A DNA stretch of 6,067 nt from an uncultured Microcoleaceae cyanobacterium (GCA_938083405.1 CALKCV010000191.1:1-6067); one strand, 5' to 3'. Positions 1 through 4,989 are shown, counted from the stretch's first letter. A program made the numbers and translations. Notes: generated by a model not told the origin, from the sequence alone.

Positions 1-1014
1 GACGGTGTAATCTTGAGTACCGACATATTTTTCCAGGGCCAAAGTAGATTCTGGAGGCACCAGATGGTCTTTTTCTGCATAAACATTAAGAACGGGCATC
101 TTCACGTTTTGAAGATTGACGAGGCGATCGCCTATTTTCACTTCACCCTTAATTAACTTGTTTTGCTGATAGAAATCCTTCTGGAATTGTCGGTAAGCTT
201 CCCCTGCCTGATCGGGACTGTCGAAGATCCATTTTTCCATGCGCAGGAAGTTGATTAGCTTCTTTTCATCCTCCATAATATCTGGCAGGTCCAAATATTT
301 ATCGTACCCTAATTGCAGGGGTTTAAGCATCAAAAACTCCGCATTAAGCAAATCTCCGGGAATATTTCCCAAAGCATCGACCATCAGATCGATATCAACA
401 GCATCGCTGCCAATAGTACATCCACCGCGCATATTCAGCAGACAATTAGGCATCTTAAAATCGACTGGAGTTACAGTCAAAACCACATTTTTGACTTTTT
501 CTGGGTAGAGGGAACTGTAGCAAAGACTAAAAGTTCCTCCCTGGCAAACTCCCAAAAGATTTACCTTGTCTGTATTATGTTTTTCGCGGACGACATCGAC
601 GCAATTATTAATGTAACCATTGATGTAGTCATCAAGAGTCAACCAGCGATCTGCCCGAGTGGGATAACCCCAGTCAATCAGATAAACATCTAATCCCAGT
701 TTGAGCAAATTAGCAACCAAAGACCTTCCTTCCTGAAGATCCACCATATAAGGCCGGTTCACCAAAGCATAAACAAGGATAAGTGGAACTTTCAACGGCT
801 TTTCTACCGCAGATTTAAAGCGGTAGAGTACCAACTTATCCTCTCGGTAAACCTCTTCTTTCGGGGTAAAACCGATATTAATGTCGTCCTCTCTTAGTTT
901 GGTTAAGTTTTCTATTCCTGTTACCATTTTTTTAGTTAACTCCGCGTATTCGTGGTAAAATTTTTCCCAACCCATCTGGGTAACAATTGGAAACACGATA
1001 GTTTTTGCCTCCAT
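1..1014 (-). CDS. phaC: Class III poly(3-hydroxyalkanoate) synthase, catalytic subunit PhaC (C-terminus cut by window edge)
   Basis: I translated this frame directly: it opens with ATG at 1014-1012 (MEAKTIVFPIVTQMGW) and stays open for 338 codons to the left edge, so the 3' end is outside. PhaC polymerises (R)-3-hydroxyacyl-CoA, mainly 3-hydroxybutyryl-CoA, at the surface of PHA granules. The alpha/beta-hydrolase core shows the synthase lipase-like box GVCQGG at residues 155-160 with nucleophile Cys157, preceded by the family stretches NRPYMVDLQEGRSL (about 86-99) and DVYLIDWGYP (about 109-118). Asp316 in VYAEKDHLVPP is the likely triad aspartate. The triad histidine, normally in a GGHIG-type motif, should lie just beyond the window. 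Class III PhaC proteins are about 355-380 residues, so some 20-40 are missing. The small size and the neighbouring phaE place it in class III. No Shine-Dalgarno site is visible before the ATG, and a mobile element ends 18 bp upstream. Confidence 0.96.
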   Translation of the reverse strand, partial: MEAKTIVFPIVTQMGWEKFYHEYAELTKKMVTGIENLTKLREDDINIGFTPKEEVYREDKLVLYRFKSAVEKPLKVPLILVYALVNRPYMVDLQEGRSLVANLLKLGLDVYLIDWGYPTRADRWLTLDDYINGYINNCVDVVREKHNTDKVNLLGVCQGGTFSLCYSSLYPEKVKNVVLTVTPVDFKMPNCLLNMRGGCTIGSDAVDIDLMVDALGNIPGDLLNAEFLMLKPLQLGYDKYLDLPDIMEDEKKLINFLRMEKWIFDSPDQAGEAYRQFQKDFYQQNKLIKGEVKIGDRLVNLQNVKMPVLNVYAEKDHLVPPESTLALEKYVGTQDYTV

Positions 1015-1023
1015 AGTTTGGCA

Positions 1024-1032
1024 GGTATCAAT
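1024..1032. repeat. Target-site duplication, phaC-proximal copy
   Basis: GGTATCAAT here is identical to GGTATCAAT at 1189-1197. Both copies directly abut the ends of the inverted-repeat element at 1033-1188, in the same orientation. This is the signature of staggered target cutting during transposition, with a 9-bp stagger. Confidence 0.88.
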
Positions 1033-1188
1033 GGGAGCATCTCATCGAAGTAAAAATCACAAAAAATCAATGCTTGCTTTTTTTGTGGTCAGTTGGAGCG
1101 TTGTTGGTCGTCCCACTAGCAAGGTTCCAACTGACAACTGACATGCGTGCGTCTAATTCGCGGGCAAGATCAAAATTGAGATGCTCCC
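1033..1188. mobile_element. MITE-like non-autonomous transposable element, 156 bp
   Basis: The ends are a perfect 12-bp inverted repeat: GGGAGCATCTCA at 1033-1044 and TGAGATGCTCCC at 1177-1188. Perfect 9-bp direct repeats lie immediately outside. The interior has no coding frame of note, so the element must have been moved by a transposase supplied elsewhere. Inside are two adjacent hairpin-forming repeats: 9-bp arms at 1058-1066 and 1079-1087, and 10-bp arms at 1088-1097 and 1126-1135. Terminal GGG together with a 9-bp duplication would fit the ISKra4 group as I remember it, but IS4-like families also make 9-bp duplications, so the parent family is an inference. The perfect target copies suggest a fairly recent insertion. 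Confidence 0.85.
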
Positions 1189-1197
1189 GGTATCAAT
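1189..1197. repeat. Target-site duplication, phaE-proximal copy
   Basis: GGTATCAAT identical to 1024-1032, directly outside the other end of the element. Its last three bases also begin a short heptamer array, so the insertion landed at the edge of that array. Confidence 0.88.
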
Positions 1198-1208
1198 TAA
1201 CAATTAAC
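1195..1208. repeat. Two-unit AATTAAC heptamer repeat
   Basis: AATTAAC occurs twice in tandem, the same unit that forms four copies between phaA and phaB at 3393-3420. A further TAACAATTAA occurs nearby at about 1220. These belong to the short tandemly repeated heptamers long known from filamentous cyanobacteria. Confidence 0.7.
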
Positions 1209-1278
1209 ATTTTCTTGCTTAACAATTAAGTTCCTTGTTTCTTGCTAATCGTTATTACCTACCATCAACTGAAAAATA

Positions 1279-1388
1279 GGGTGCTTCTCAACTTTGAATA
1301 AAACCAATAACTTACTACTTTTTCTTAGTTGTTAATAGTCAGTTGTTAGTTGGCATAAAAAGTTTACTCGCAAAGATGAGATGCACCG
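1279..1388. mobile_element. Degenerate relative of the 1033-1188 element, inverted orientation, 110 bp
   Basis: The ends are GGGTGCTTCTCA (1279-1290) and TGAGATGCACCG (1377-1388), which pair at 10 of 12 positions. The left end matches the reverse complement of the right end of the intact element at 16 of the first 19 bases. The right end, reverse-complemented, matches the left end of the intact element at 12 of 14, including the ATC that distinguishes that end. This end-specific matching implies common descent with opposite orientation. An interior 16-mer (1338-1353) matches the reverse complement of 1127-1142 at 15 of 16, although that sequence resembles a common cyanobacterial low-complexity repeat. 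A target duplication is only hinted at (GAAAAAT at 1271-1277, GAAAGAT at 1389-1395). It is probably an old, decayed copy. Confidence 0.5.
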
Positions 1389-1412
1389 GAAAGATTGAAG
1401 CGATCGGGTATT

Positions 1413-2513
1413 TTAACGGCTTCGATCTTTCTTGCTAGACTTAGTAGTAGAAGTTTGAAGTTTTTCTGCTTTTACTCCTGCTTCTACTGCAACTTCTGCT
1501 GCTGCTTCTGCTTCTTTTTCTGCTGCTGACAAGCGTTTTTTCAGCGATTTTACCTCCTTGCGCAATTCGTAAACATTGCGATGGATCTCGTCAACTTCGC
1601 TCCTCACCGGCATATTCATCGTTTGCATCCACATTTCCATCAGTTCCTGCTGCTGGAGTCGATAATAATTCAGAGCGTTAAGTAATTTACCGCGAATTTT
1701 GAGATTTTCTTCCTGAGAGAAAGTTTGCTCGTAATTCTCGTCAACTATACGACTCCACATCTGCTGAAACTTTCGCCAGTCATCAACTTTTTCGCCCTTT
1801 TGTGTTAAAGCAACTAATTGTTGCATCAGTTGCTCGAAGGAGCGAACTTGAATTTGGTTTAATACCGCTCCCGAGTCGATACTGGCTCTATAGAGATTTG
1901 TCCAGGCTTCAAAGGCTTTCTGCAATTTAGCATTAAACCCGCGAGCGGGCCCGACGCTGGGGCTTTGCAGCAAGTTGCCCAGGGTCGGTTTGTACAACAT
2001 ATCCCAATAAAGATTGTTGAGGTCGATCCAAGGTTGGCTGTTACCAGTGAGGGTTTGACTCAGAGGGTTCATAGATGCCCCCCAATAATTCCCCAAAAGC
2101 TCGTTGAATTTTTGGAACTGCTGAAAATACATTTGCCACAACTTGTTGGTATCTTCAGCTAATTTGGAGGGATCGCCAGAGAAGGCGTTTAACTGTTTGC
2201 TGAATTCTTCGGTGTAGTTTTTAGATGTCTCTTGCCAGTTTTGACCGCCTTGAAACTGGTTGAGAATATCTTTCCAGGCATTAAAGGAATAGAGCAAAGG
2301 GTTAAATAGTGTTTGGTTGCCGTTGCCAAAGGGTTGAGCAAACGGCGAGGTAAACGGCGAGCCAAAGTTGGGGATGTTGGGGATGTTGGGGATGTTGGCT
2401 TGGTTTTGATATTGGCTGGCTGCTGATGTGGTTAAGTCGTACCAGTTTTTCCACATTTGGGTGGTGGTATTAAACCAGGCGTTCATCATCTCATTGGTTG
2501 CGTTTGATTCCAT
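1413..2513 (-). CDS. phaE: Class III PHA synthase accessory subunit PhaE
   Basis: This 366-residue protein is the non-catalytic partner of PhaC in two-subunit class III synthases; it binds and activates PhaC at the nascent granule. It has no enzyme motif. The diagnostic C-terminal segment is present: MPVRSEVDEIHRNVYEL at about 301-317, running into a heptad-like coiled coil to about 335 and then a Lys/Ala/Glu-rich tail ending KKDRSR. Before it lies a mostly helical region rich in Trp, Tyr, Gln and Phe. Residues 40-66 are low complexity, with NIP repeats and SPF repeats encoded by DNA tandem repeats. The length is close to the family (about 330-360). The ATG at 2513-2511 is preceded by AAAAAACT with no Shine-Dalgarno site, much like phaC. 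The gene lies 122 bp after phaB, beyond a strong hairpin, and 398 bp before phaC. Confidence 0.93.
   Translation of the reverse strand: MESNATNEMMNAWFNTTTQMWKNWYDLTTSAASQYQNQANIPNIPNIPNFGSPFTSPFAQPFGNGNQTLFNPLLYSFNAWKDILNQFQGGQNWQETSKNYTEEFSKQLNAFSGDPSKLAEDTNKLWQMYFQQFQKFNELLGNYWGASMNPLSQTLTGNSQPWIDLNNLYWDMLYKPTLGNLLQSPSVGPARGFNAKLQKAFEAWTNLYRASIDSGAVLNQIQVRSFEQLMQQLVALTQKGEKVDDWRKFQQMWSRIVDENYEQTFSQEENLKIRGKLLNALNYYRLQQQELMEMWMQTMNMPVRSEVDEIHRNVYELRKEVKSLKKRLSAAEKEAEAAAEVAVEAGVKAEKLQTSTTKSSKKDRSR
2340..2361 (-). repeat. 12-bp-period repeat in phaE encoding SPFx units
   Basis: AAACGGCGAG occurs at 2340-2349 and again at 2352-2361, a 12-bp period. On the coding strand it gives SPFTSPF (residues 52-58), continued more loosely by AQPFG. 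It directly adjoins the 9-bp repeat, making residues 40-66 a double expansion zone. Confidence 0.7.
2367..2398 (-). repeat. 9-bp in-frame tandem repeat in phaE (NIP units)
   Basis: GTTGGGGAT is repeated perfectly at 2367-2375, 2376-2384 and 2385-2393, followed by a partial GTTGG. On the coding strand this encodes NIPNIPNIPN, residues 40-49. The copies are identical at the DNA level, including third positions, which points to recent slippage rather than selection on protein sequence alone. Confidence 0.88.
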
Positions 2514-2533
2514 AGTTTTTTCTGTTGTTGATT

Positions 2534-2561
2534 AGATTATTTGCGCGGGAGGAACGGGCAA
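2534..2561 (-). promoter_or_regulatory. Weak candidate sigma-70 promoter for phaE
   Basis: On the minus strand TTGCCC (2561-2556) and TAATCT (2539-2534) are spaced by 16 bases, about 20 bases before the phaE ATG. The matches to consensus are only 4/6 and 3/6. It is offered because it sits just after the hairpin that separates phaB from phaE, where a phaEC promoter would be expected if the two pairs are separate units. Confidence 0.25.
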
Positions 2562-2567
2562 GAGAAA

Positions 2568-2624
2568 CAGGCGAGGTCTGCCTGTTCTACAGCCTCCCCC
2601 CGTAGAACAGGCCGACCTCGCCTG
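2568..2624. repeat. Long hairpin of nested palindromes between phaB and phaE
   Basis: The arms at 2568-2590 and 2602-2624 are 23 bp and complementary at 22 positions; the single mismatch is at 2579 against 2613. The loop is 11 nt and contains six C on the plus strand (six G in the mRNA). Each arm is itself a small palindrome, CAGGC-N7-GCCTG, so the DNA or RNA can fold either as one long hairpin or as two short ones. It starts 11 nt after the phaB stop. The mRNA sequence that follows is UUUCUCUU, which is too interrupted for a standard intrinsic terminator, although some termination or RNase protection is possible. CCTGTTCTAC-type palindromes recur in filamentous cyanobacterial genomes as I remember, so this may be an interspersed repeat. 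Confidence 0.85.
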
Positions 2625-2635
2625 GTCCCAAGTTT

Positions 2636-3358
2636 TTAGGTATGATGGGCGCCGTTAACGCGCAATACTTCCCCAGTAACGTAGCTGCTGGCGACTGGGG
2701 AGAGCAAAAATGCTACTGCCCAGGCAATGTCTTCCGGTTCGCCGAAGCGACGGAAAGGTATTTCGGCGGTAATTTTGTCTTTTACTTTGTCAGGAAGACT
2801 TTTGACCATTTCGGTGTTGATGAAGCCGGGGGCGATCGCGTTGGCGCGGACTTTCTTGCGGGCAGCTTCCCGGGCGAGGGATTTCATGATGCCGATGACG
2901 GCGGCTTTGGTGGCGGCGTAGTTGGTTTGACCGGCGTTGCCGCGATCGCCTGATATAGAACTAATCCCTACGATGGAACCGGACTCCCTTTCGTACATCC
3001 CCTCGATAAAGGGTTGAATGCTATTTTTCACGCCTTTGAGGTTGACTGCGATGACTTTATCCCAGTCTTCGTCGGTGAGTTTGGCGAAAAAGTTGTCTCG
3101 GGTAATGCCTGCGTTGGCGACGACTCCGTACACTGGTCCGAGTTTTTCTTCTATTTCTTTGCCCGCTGCCTCCATGCTTTCTAATTTGGTGACGTCGGCT
3201 TTTAATGCCAGGACTCCTTCTGGTGGTTCGCTGTCGATGACGTCGATGTAGGCGACTTTTGCTCCTAATTCTACGAGTAGCTGAACGATGGAGGCGCCGA
3301 TGCCTCGGGCACCGCCAGTTACTACTACTACTTTGTCTTCTAATCCTAAAGATACCAT
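2636..3358 (-). CDS. phaB: Acetoacetyl-CoA reductase PhaB (short-chain dehydrogenase)
   Basis: This 240-residue classical short-chain dehydrogenase reduces acetoacetyl-CoA to (R)-3-hydroxybutyryl-CoA, the PHA monomer. The Rossmann nucleotide site TGGARGIG is at residues 14-21, NAG at 82-84 and Asn106 in VNLKG. The catalytic Ser134, Tyr147 and Lys151 are in place (YAATK), with PGFINTEM following. The C-terminus SSYVTGEVLRVNGAHHT matches cyanobacterial PhaB as I remember it from Synechocystis, which favours PhaB over the related FabG, as does the position after phaA. Asp39 sits at the end of the second beta strand, a position that often marks NAD(H) preference in this fold, while Arg18 in the glycine motif is typical of NADPH users, so cofactor choice is uncertain. 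A strong Shine-Dalgarno site precedes the ATG. It is probably co-transcribed with phaA, 92 bp upstream. Confidence 0.94.
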   Translation of the reverse strand: MVSLGLEDKVVVVTGGARGIGASIVQLLVELGAKVAYIDVIDSEPPEGVLALKADVTKLESMEAAGKEIEEKLGPVYGVVANAGITRDNFFAKLTDEDWDKVIAVNLKGVKNSIQPFIEGMYERESGSIVGISSISGDRGNAGQTNYAATKAAVIGIMKSLAREAARKKVRANAIAPGFINTEMVKSLPDKVKDKITAEIPFRRFGEPEDIAWAVAFLLSPVASSYVTGEVLRVNGAHHT

Positions 3359-3366
3359 GACGATTT

Positions 3367-3372
3367 CCTCCT
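3367..3372 (-). promoter_or_regulatory. Shine-Dalgarno site of phaB
   Basis: AGGAGG on the minus strand (within TTAGGAGGAAAT), 8 nt before the ATG at 3358-3356. It fixes the phaB start and contrasts with the absence of such a site before phaE and phaC. Confidence 0.88.
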
Positions 3373-3392
3373 AAAATTTGTGCGTGTTTTTC

Positions 3393-3453
3393 AATTAACA
3401 ATTAACAATTAACAATTAACAATTATTAATTATTAATTATTAATTATTAATTA
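3393..3453. repeat. Heptamer tandem array (AATTAAC x4 then AATTATT x4)
   Basis: Four perfect AATTAAC units (3393-3420) are followed by four perfect AATTATT units (3421-3448) and a partial AATTA (3449-3453). The last three bases, TTA, are the complement of the phaA stop codon TAA, so the array starts inside the gene end. It fills 58 of the 92 bases between phaA and phaB. It belongs to the short tandemly repeated heptamer class of cyanobacteria. Because the unit is not a multiple of three and carries TAA on the phaA coding strand, it supplies stop codons in every frame after phaA. Confidence 0.93.
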
Positions 3454-4641
3454 GATTCTTTCTACTGCTAAAGCAGTACCGCCGCCGGTTCCGTGACACA
3501 GTGCGCCGAGACCGAGGGTTTTGTCCTGTTCTTTTAAGACGTTGAGTAGAGTTACGATAATCCGAGCTCCAGATGCGCCGATGGGATGCCCCAGAGCGAT
3601 CGCTCCTCCGTTGACGTTGAGCTTGTCGTGGGGGACGTCGAGCATGGTGTGGAACAACATATTGCTGACCGAGAAGGCTTCGTTGTTCTCGAAGAGGTCG
3701 AAGTCGGAAATGCTCATTCCTTTACGTTCTAAGAGTTTCTTAGCTGCGAAGATAGGCACTTCTGGGAACCTCCAGCTTTCGCCGCCGGCCCAGGCACCGC
3801 CGATGACTTTGGCTATGGGAGTCAGTCCGTATTTTTCCACGGCAGCTTGACTGGCTACTACTACTGCTGCTGCCCCATCGGAGATTTGACTGCTGTTGCC
3901 TGCGGTTAATACTCCTTCTTTGGTAAAGGCGGGTCGCAATTTGCCGAGGCTTTCTAAGGTAGTCTCTGCCCTAATGCCTTCGTCTGCATCTATTATTTGG
4001 GTGCCTTTTTTGCTCTTTACTTCTATGGGGACGATTTCGTTTTTGAAGGCACCTCGTTCTGTGGCTGCTGCCGCCCGCTGTTGGGAGTATAGGGCTACTC
4101 CGTCTAGGTCTTGGCGGGTGAAGCCGTGTTCTGCTGCTAGCCTTTCGGTTTGGTCTCCCATGCCTTCTCCAGTGGTGGAGTCGGTGAGTCCGTCGTAGAG
4201 CAGGATGTCTTGTAGTTGCTCTGGGGCTCCCATGAGGAATTTGTAACCCCATCGGGCGCGATGGGAGAGGAAGAAGCCTGTTTGGGACATGCATTCGGTC
4301 CCCCCTGCGAGGATGAGGTCCGCTTCTCCTGCTTTGATGGCCGTGGCGGCGTTGATTATGCCCATCATGCCGGAGGAGCATACCATGTCTATGGCGTAGC
4401 CATCCACTGTTGGGGGAATGCCGGCTTTGAGGGCCGCTTGCCTGGGGACTAATTGGCCGTGTCCGGCTCTGAGGACGTTGCCCATAACGTATTGGTCTAG
4501 GGCTTCTGGGGGTATGCCGGCTCTTTCTACGGCGGCTTTCATGGCGGTGGCCCCTAAGTCGCTGGGGGAGAAGCCGGAGAGTCCTCCGCCGAAGCGACCG
4601 AGGGGGGTGCGTGCTGCTGAAACTATGTAGGCATCAACCAT
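3451..4641 (-). CDS. phaA: Acetyl-CoA acetyltransferase (beta-ketothiolase) PhaA
   Basis: This 396-residue biosynthetic thiolase condenses two acetyl-CoA into acetoacetyl-CoA, the first step of polyhydroxybutyrate synthesis. It has the usual family length (about 390-400). The acyl-accepting Cys88 is in DMVCSSGM, Asn320 in the NEAF motif, His352 in GGAIALGHPIGASGAR, and the C-terminal catalytic Cys382 in LCHGTGGGTAL. Canonical thiolases have a CIGGG-like loop there; the CHGTGGG form is a variant but keeps the cysteine. The N-terminus AYIVSAARTPLGRFGG is intact and the ATG at 4641-4639 has a purine-rich ribosome site. Thiolases of degradation look similar; the assignment to PHA synthesis rests on phaB, phaE and phaC following on the same strand. 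By eye the gene is more GC-rich than phaC and the spacers. The stop codon overlaps the heptamer array. Confidence 0.94.
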   Translation of the reverse strand: MVDAYIVSAARTPLGRFGGGLSGFSPSDLGATAMKAAVERAGIPPEALDQYVMGNVLRAGHGQLVPRQAALKAGIPPTVDGYAIDMVCSSGMMGIINAATAIKAGEADLILAGGTECMSQTGFFLSHRARWGYKFLMGAPEQLQDILLYDGLTDSTTGEGMGDQTERLAAEHGFTRQDLDGVALYSQQRAAAATERGAFKNEIVPIEVKSKKGTQIIDADEGIRAETTLESLGKLRPAFTKEGVLTAGNSSQISDGAAAVVVASQAAVEKYGLTPIAKVIGGAWAGGESWRFPEVPIFAAKKLLERKGMSISDFDLFENNEAFSVSNMLFHTMLDVPHDKLNVNGGAIALGHPIGASGARIIVTLLNVLKEQDKTLGLGALCHGTGGGTALAVERI

Positions 4642-4647
4642 TTTTTG

Positions 4648-4654
4648 CTTCCTT
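4648..4654 (-). promoter_or_regulatory. Ribosome-binding site of phaA
   Basis: AAGGAAG on the minus strand ends 6 nt before the ATG at 4641-4639. It is a moderate Shine-Dalgarno match and supports this start. Confidence 0.7.
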
Positions 4655-4767
4655 TTCTGCTGAACTGCAAACTATTTGGGTTTTATCACGGCTTGGGGGA
4701 GCGATCGGTTGGCTACCAAAAGTTTTAAGATTTTTGCTCTTGGCCATTGGTTGGGGGAGGGATTTGT

Positions 4768-4817
4768 CAAGGGATTTTATAACTGATTTTGGCAAGGGAT
4801 TTTGTAGCGGATTTAAC
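4768..4817. repeat. Imperfect 25-bp tandem repeat
   Basis: Units at 4768-4792 and 4793-4817 share CAAGGGATTTT perfectly and agree at 19 of 25 positions. A further GGGATTT lies just before at 4759-4765. The minus-strand TATAAAAT falls within the first unit, so the repeat may overlap the phaA promoter region. Confidence 0.6.
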
Positions 4818-4825
4818 GGATGGGA

Positions 4826-4950
4826 GCTTCGCGATCGCCCAGAAACCAGGTTTCTTAAACTCTATGAGTTAAAATAATTCATTAATTGTTTTTTTTAATT
4901 GCGAGGAAATTATGAGTAATTCTTTGTTCGGGCGATCGCGATCGCGAAGC
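4826..4950. repeat. Inverted pair of extended HIP1 motifs (13-bp arms), one a double HIP1
   Basis: GCTTCGCGATCGC at 4826-4838 is the reverse complement of GCGATCGCGAAGC at 4938-4950. In the right arm two HIP1 octamers overlap by two bases (4932-4939 and 4938-4945). The arms bracket the AT-rich segment 4856-4920. The overlap with HIP1 means that the pairing may reflect a common extended motif rather than a functional stem. Confidence 0.55.
4841..4855. repeat. Short palindrome AGAAACC-A-GGTTTCT
   Basis: This is a perfect 7-bp inverted repeat around one base. As I remember, AGAAACC(N)GGTTTCT-type palindromes are widely scattered in filamentous cyanobacterial genomes, usually between genes, and give rise to spurious short frames. 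It sits two bases after a HIP1 octamer. Confidence 0.7.
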
Positions 4951-4989
4951 ATCGACGCTACCATTTTTGCCACTGACTCGCTCCTACTA

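Larger units (their letters stand above)
1015..1412. other. 398-bp phaE-phaC intergenic region, no gene seen
   Basis: No credible coding frame is visible on either strand. The stretch is AT-rich and holds, from the phaC side: a 9-bp direct repeat copy, a 156-bp inverted-repeat element, the second 9-bp copy, two heptamer units, and a degenerate 110-bp relative of the element. Removing the intact element and one target copy would bring the gap to about 233 bp. I see no convincing sigma-70 promoter with good spacing and no intrinsic terminator, so whether phaC is read from phaE or from its own promoter is open. Confidence 0.7.
4642..4989. other. 348-bp gap before phaA with repeats and palindromes, no firm gene
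   Basis: This stretch should contain the phaA promoter. On the minus strand a perfect TTGACA (4770-4765) and a TATAAAAT (4781-4774) are visible, but neither has a good partner at 16-18 bp, so I do not call a promoter. The gap holds an imperfect 25-bp tandem repeat, the AGAAACC-A-GGTTTCT palindrome, and HIP1-containing inverted repeats. On the plus strand a 29-codon frame (4912-5001) starts with ATG five bases after GAGG; it overlaps the end of the convergent nucleotidyltransferase gene and resembles nothing I know. A longer plus-strand frame over 4611-4877 runs through the repeats and is probably chance. Confidence 0.6.

Noticed and set aside
239..693. Overlapping plus-strand frames of 89 and 126 codons
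   Set aside because: They lie antisense to phaC, whose minus-strand frame carries the synthase motifs; no ribosome site or recognisable protein.
1058..1087. Rho-independent terminator inside the MITE
   Set aside because: The stem consists mostly of A-T pairs with a 12-nt loop and little GC, so it would be too weak; it is better seen as internal structure of the element.
2568..2624. Intrinsic terminator after phaB
   Set aside because: The stem is strong but much longer than usual and the following minus-strand tract UUUCUCUU is interrupted; kept as a structured repeat rather than a firm terminator.
3393..3453. CRISPR-like array
   Set aside because: The repeat unit is 7 bp with no spacers; it is a simple tandem heptamer array.
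2642..4630. Several plus-strand frames of 60-110 codons opposite phaB and phaA, and minus-strand frames at 3057-3401 and 3971-4381
   Set aside because: All are shadows of the GC-rich phaA and phaB genes in other frames; their compositions are skewed (Arg/His- or Gly-rich) and no family is recognisable.
4765..4781. phaA promoter from TTGACA and TATAAAAT on the minus strand
   Set aside because: TTGACA lies downstream of TATAAAAT in the direction of transcription and neither has a partner at 16-18 bp, so they cannot form one promoter.
4611..4877. Plus-strand 88-codon frame
   Set aside because: It begins inside phaA antisense and runs through the 25-bp repeats and the AGAAACC palindrome; peptides such as DRPETRFL are typical by-products of that repeat.
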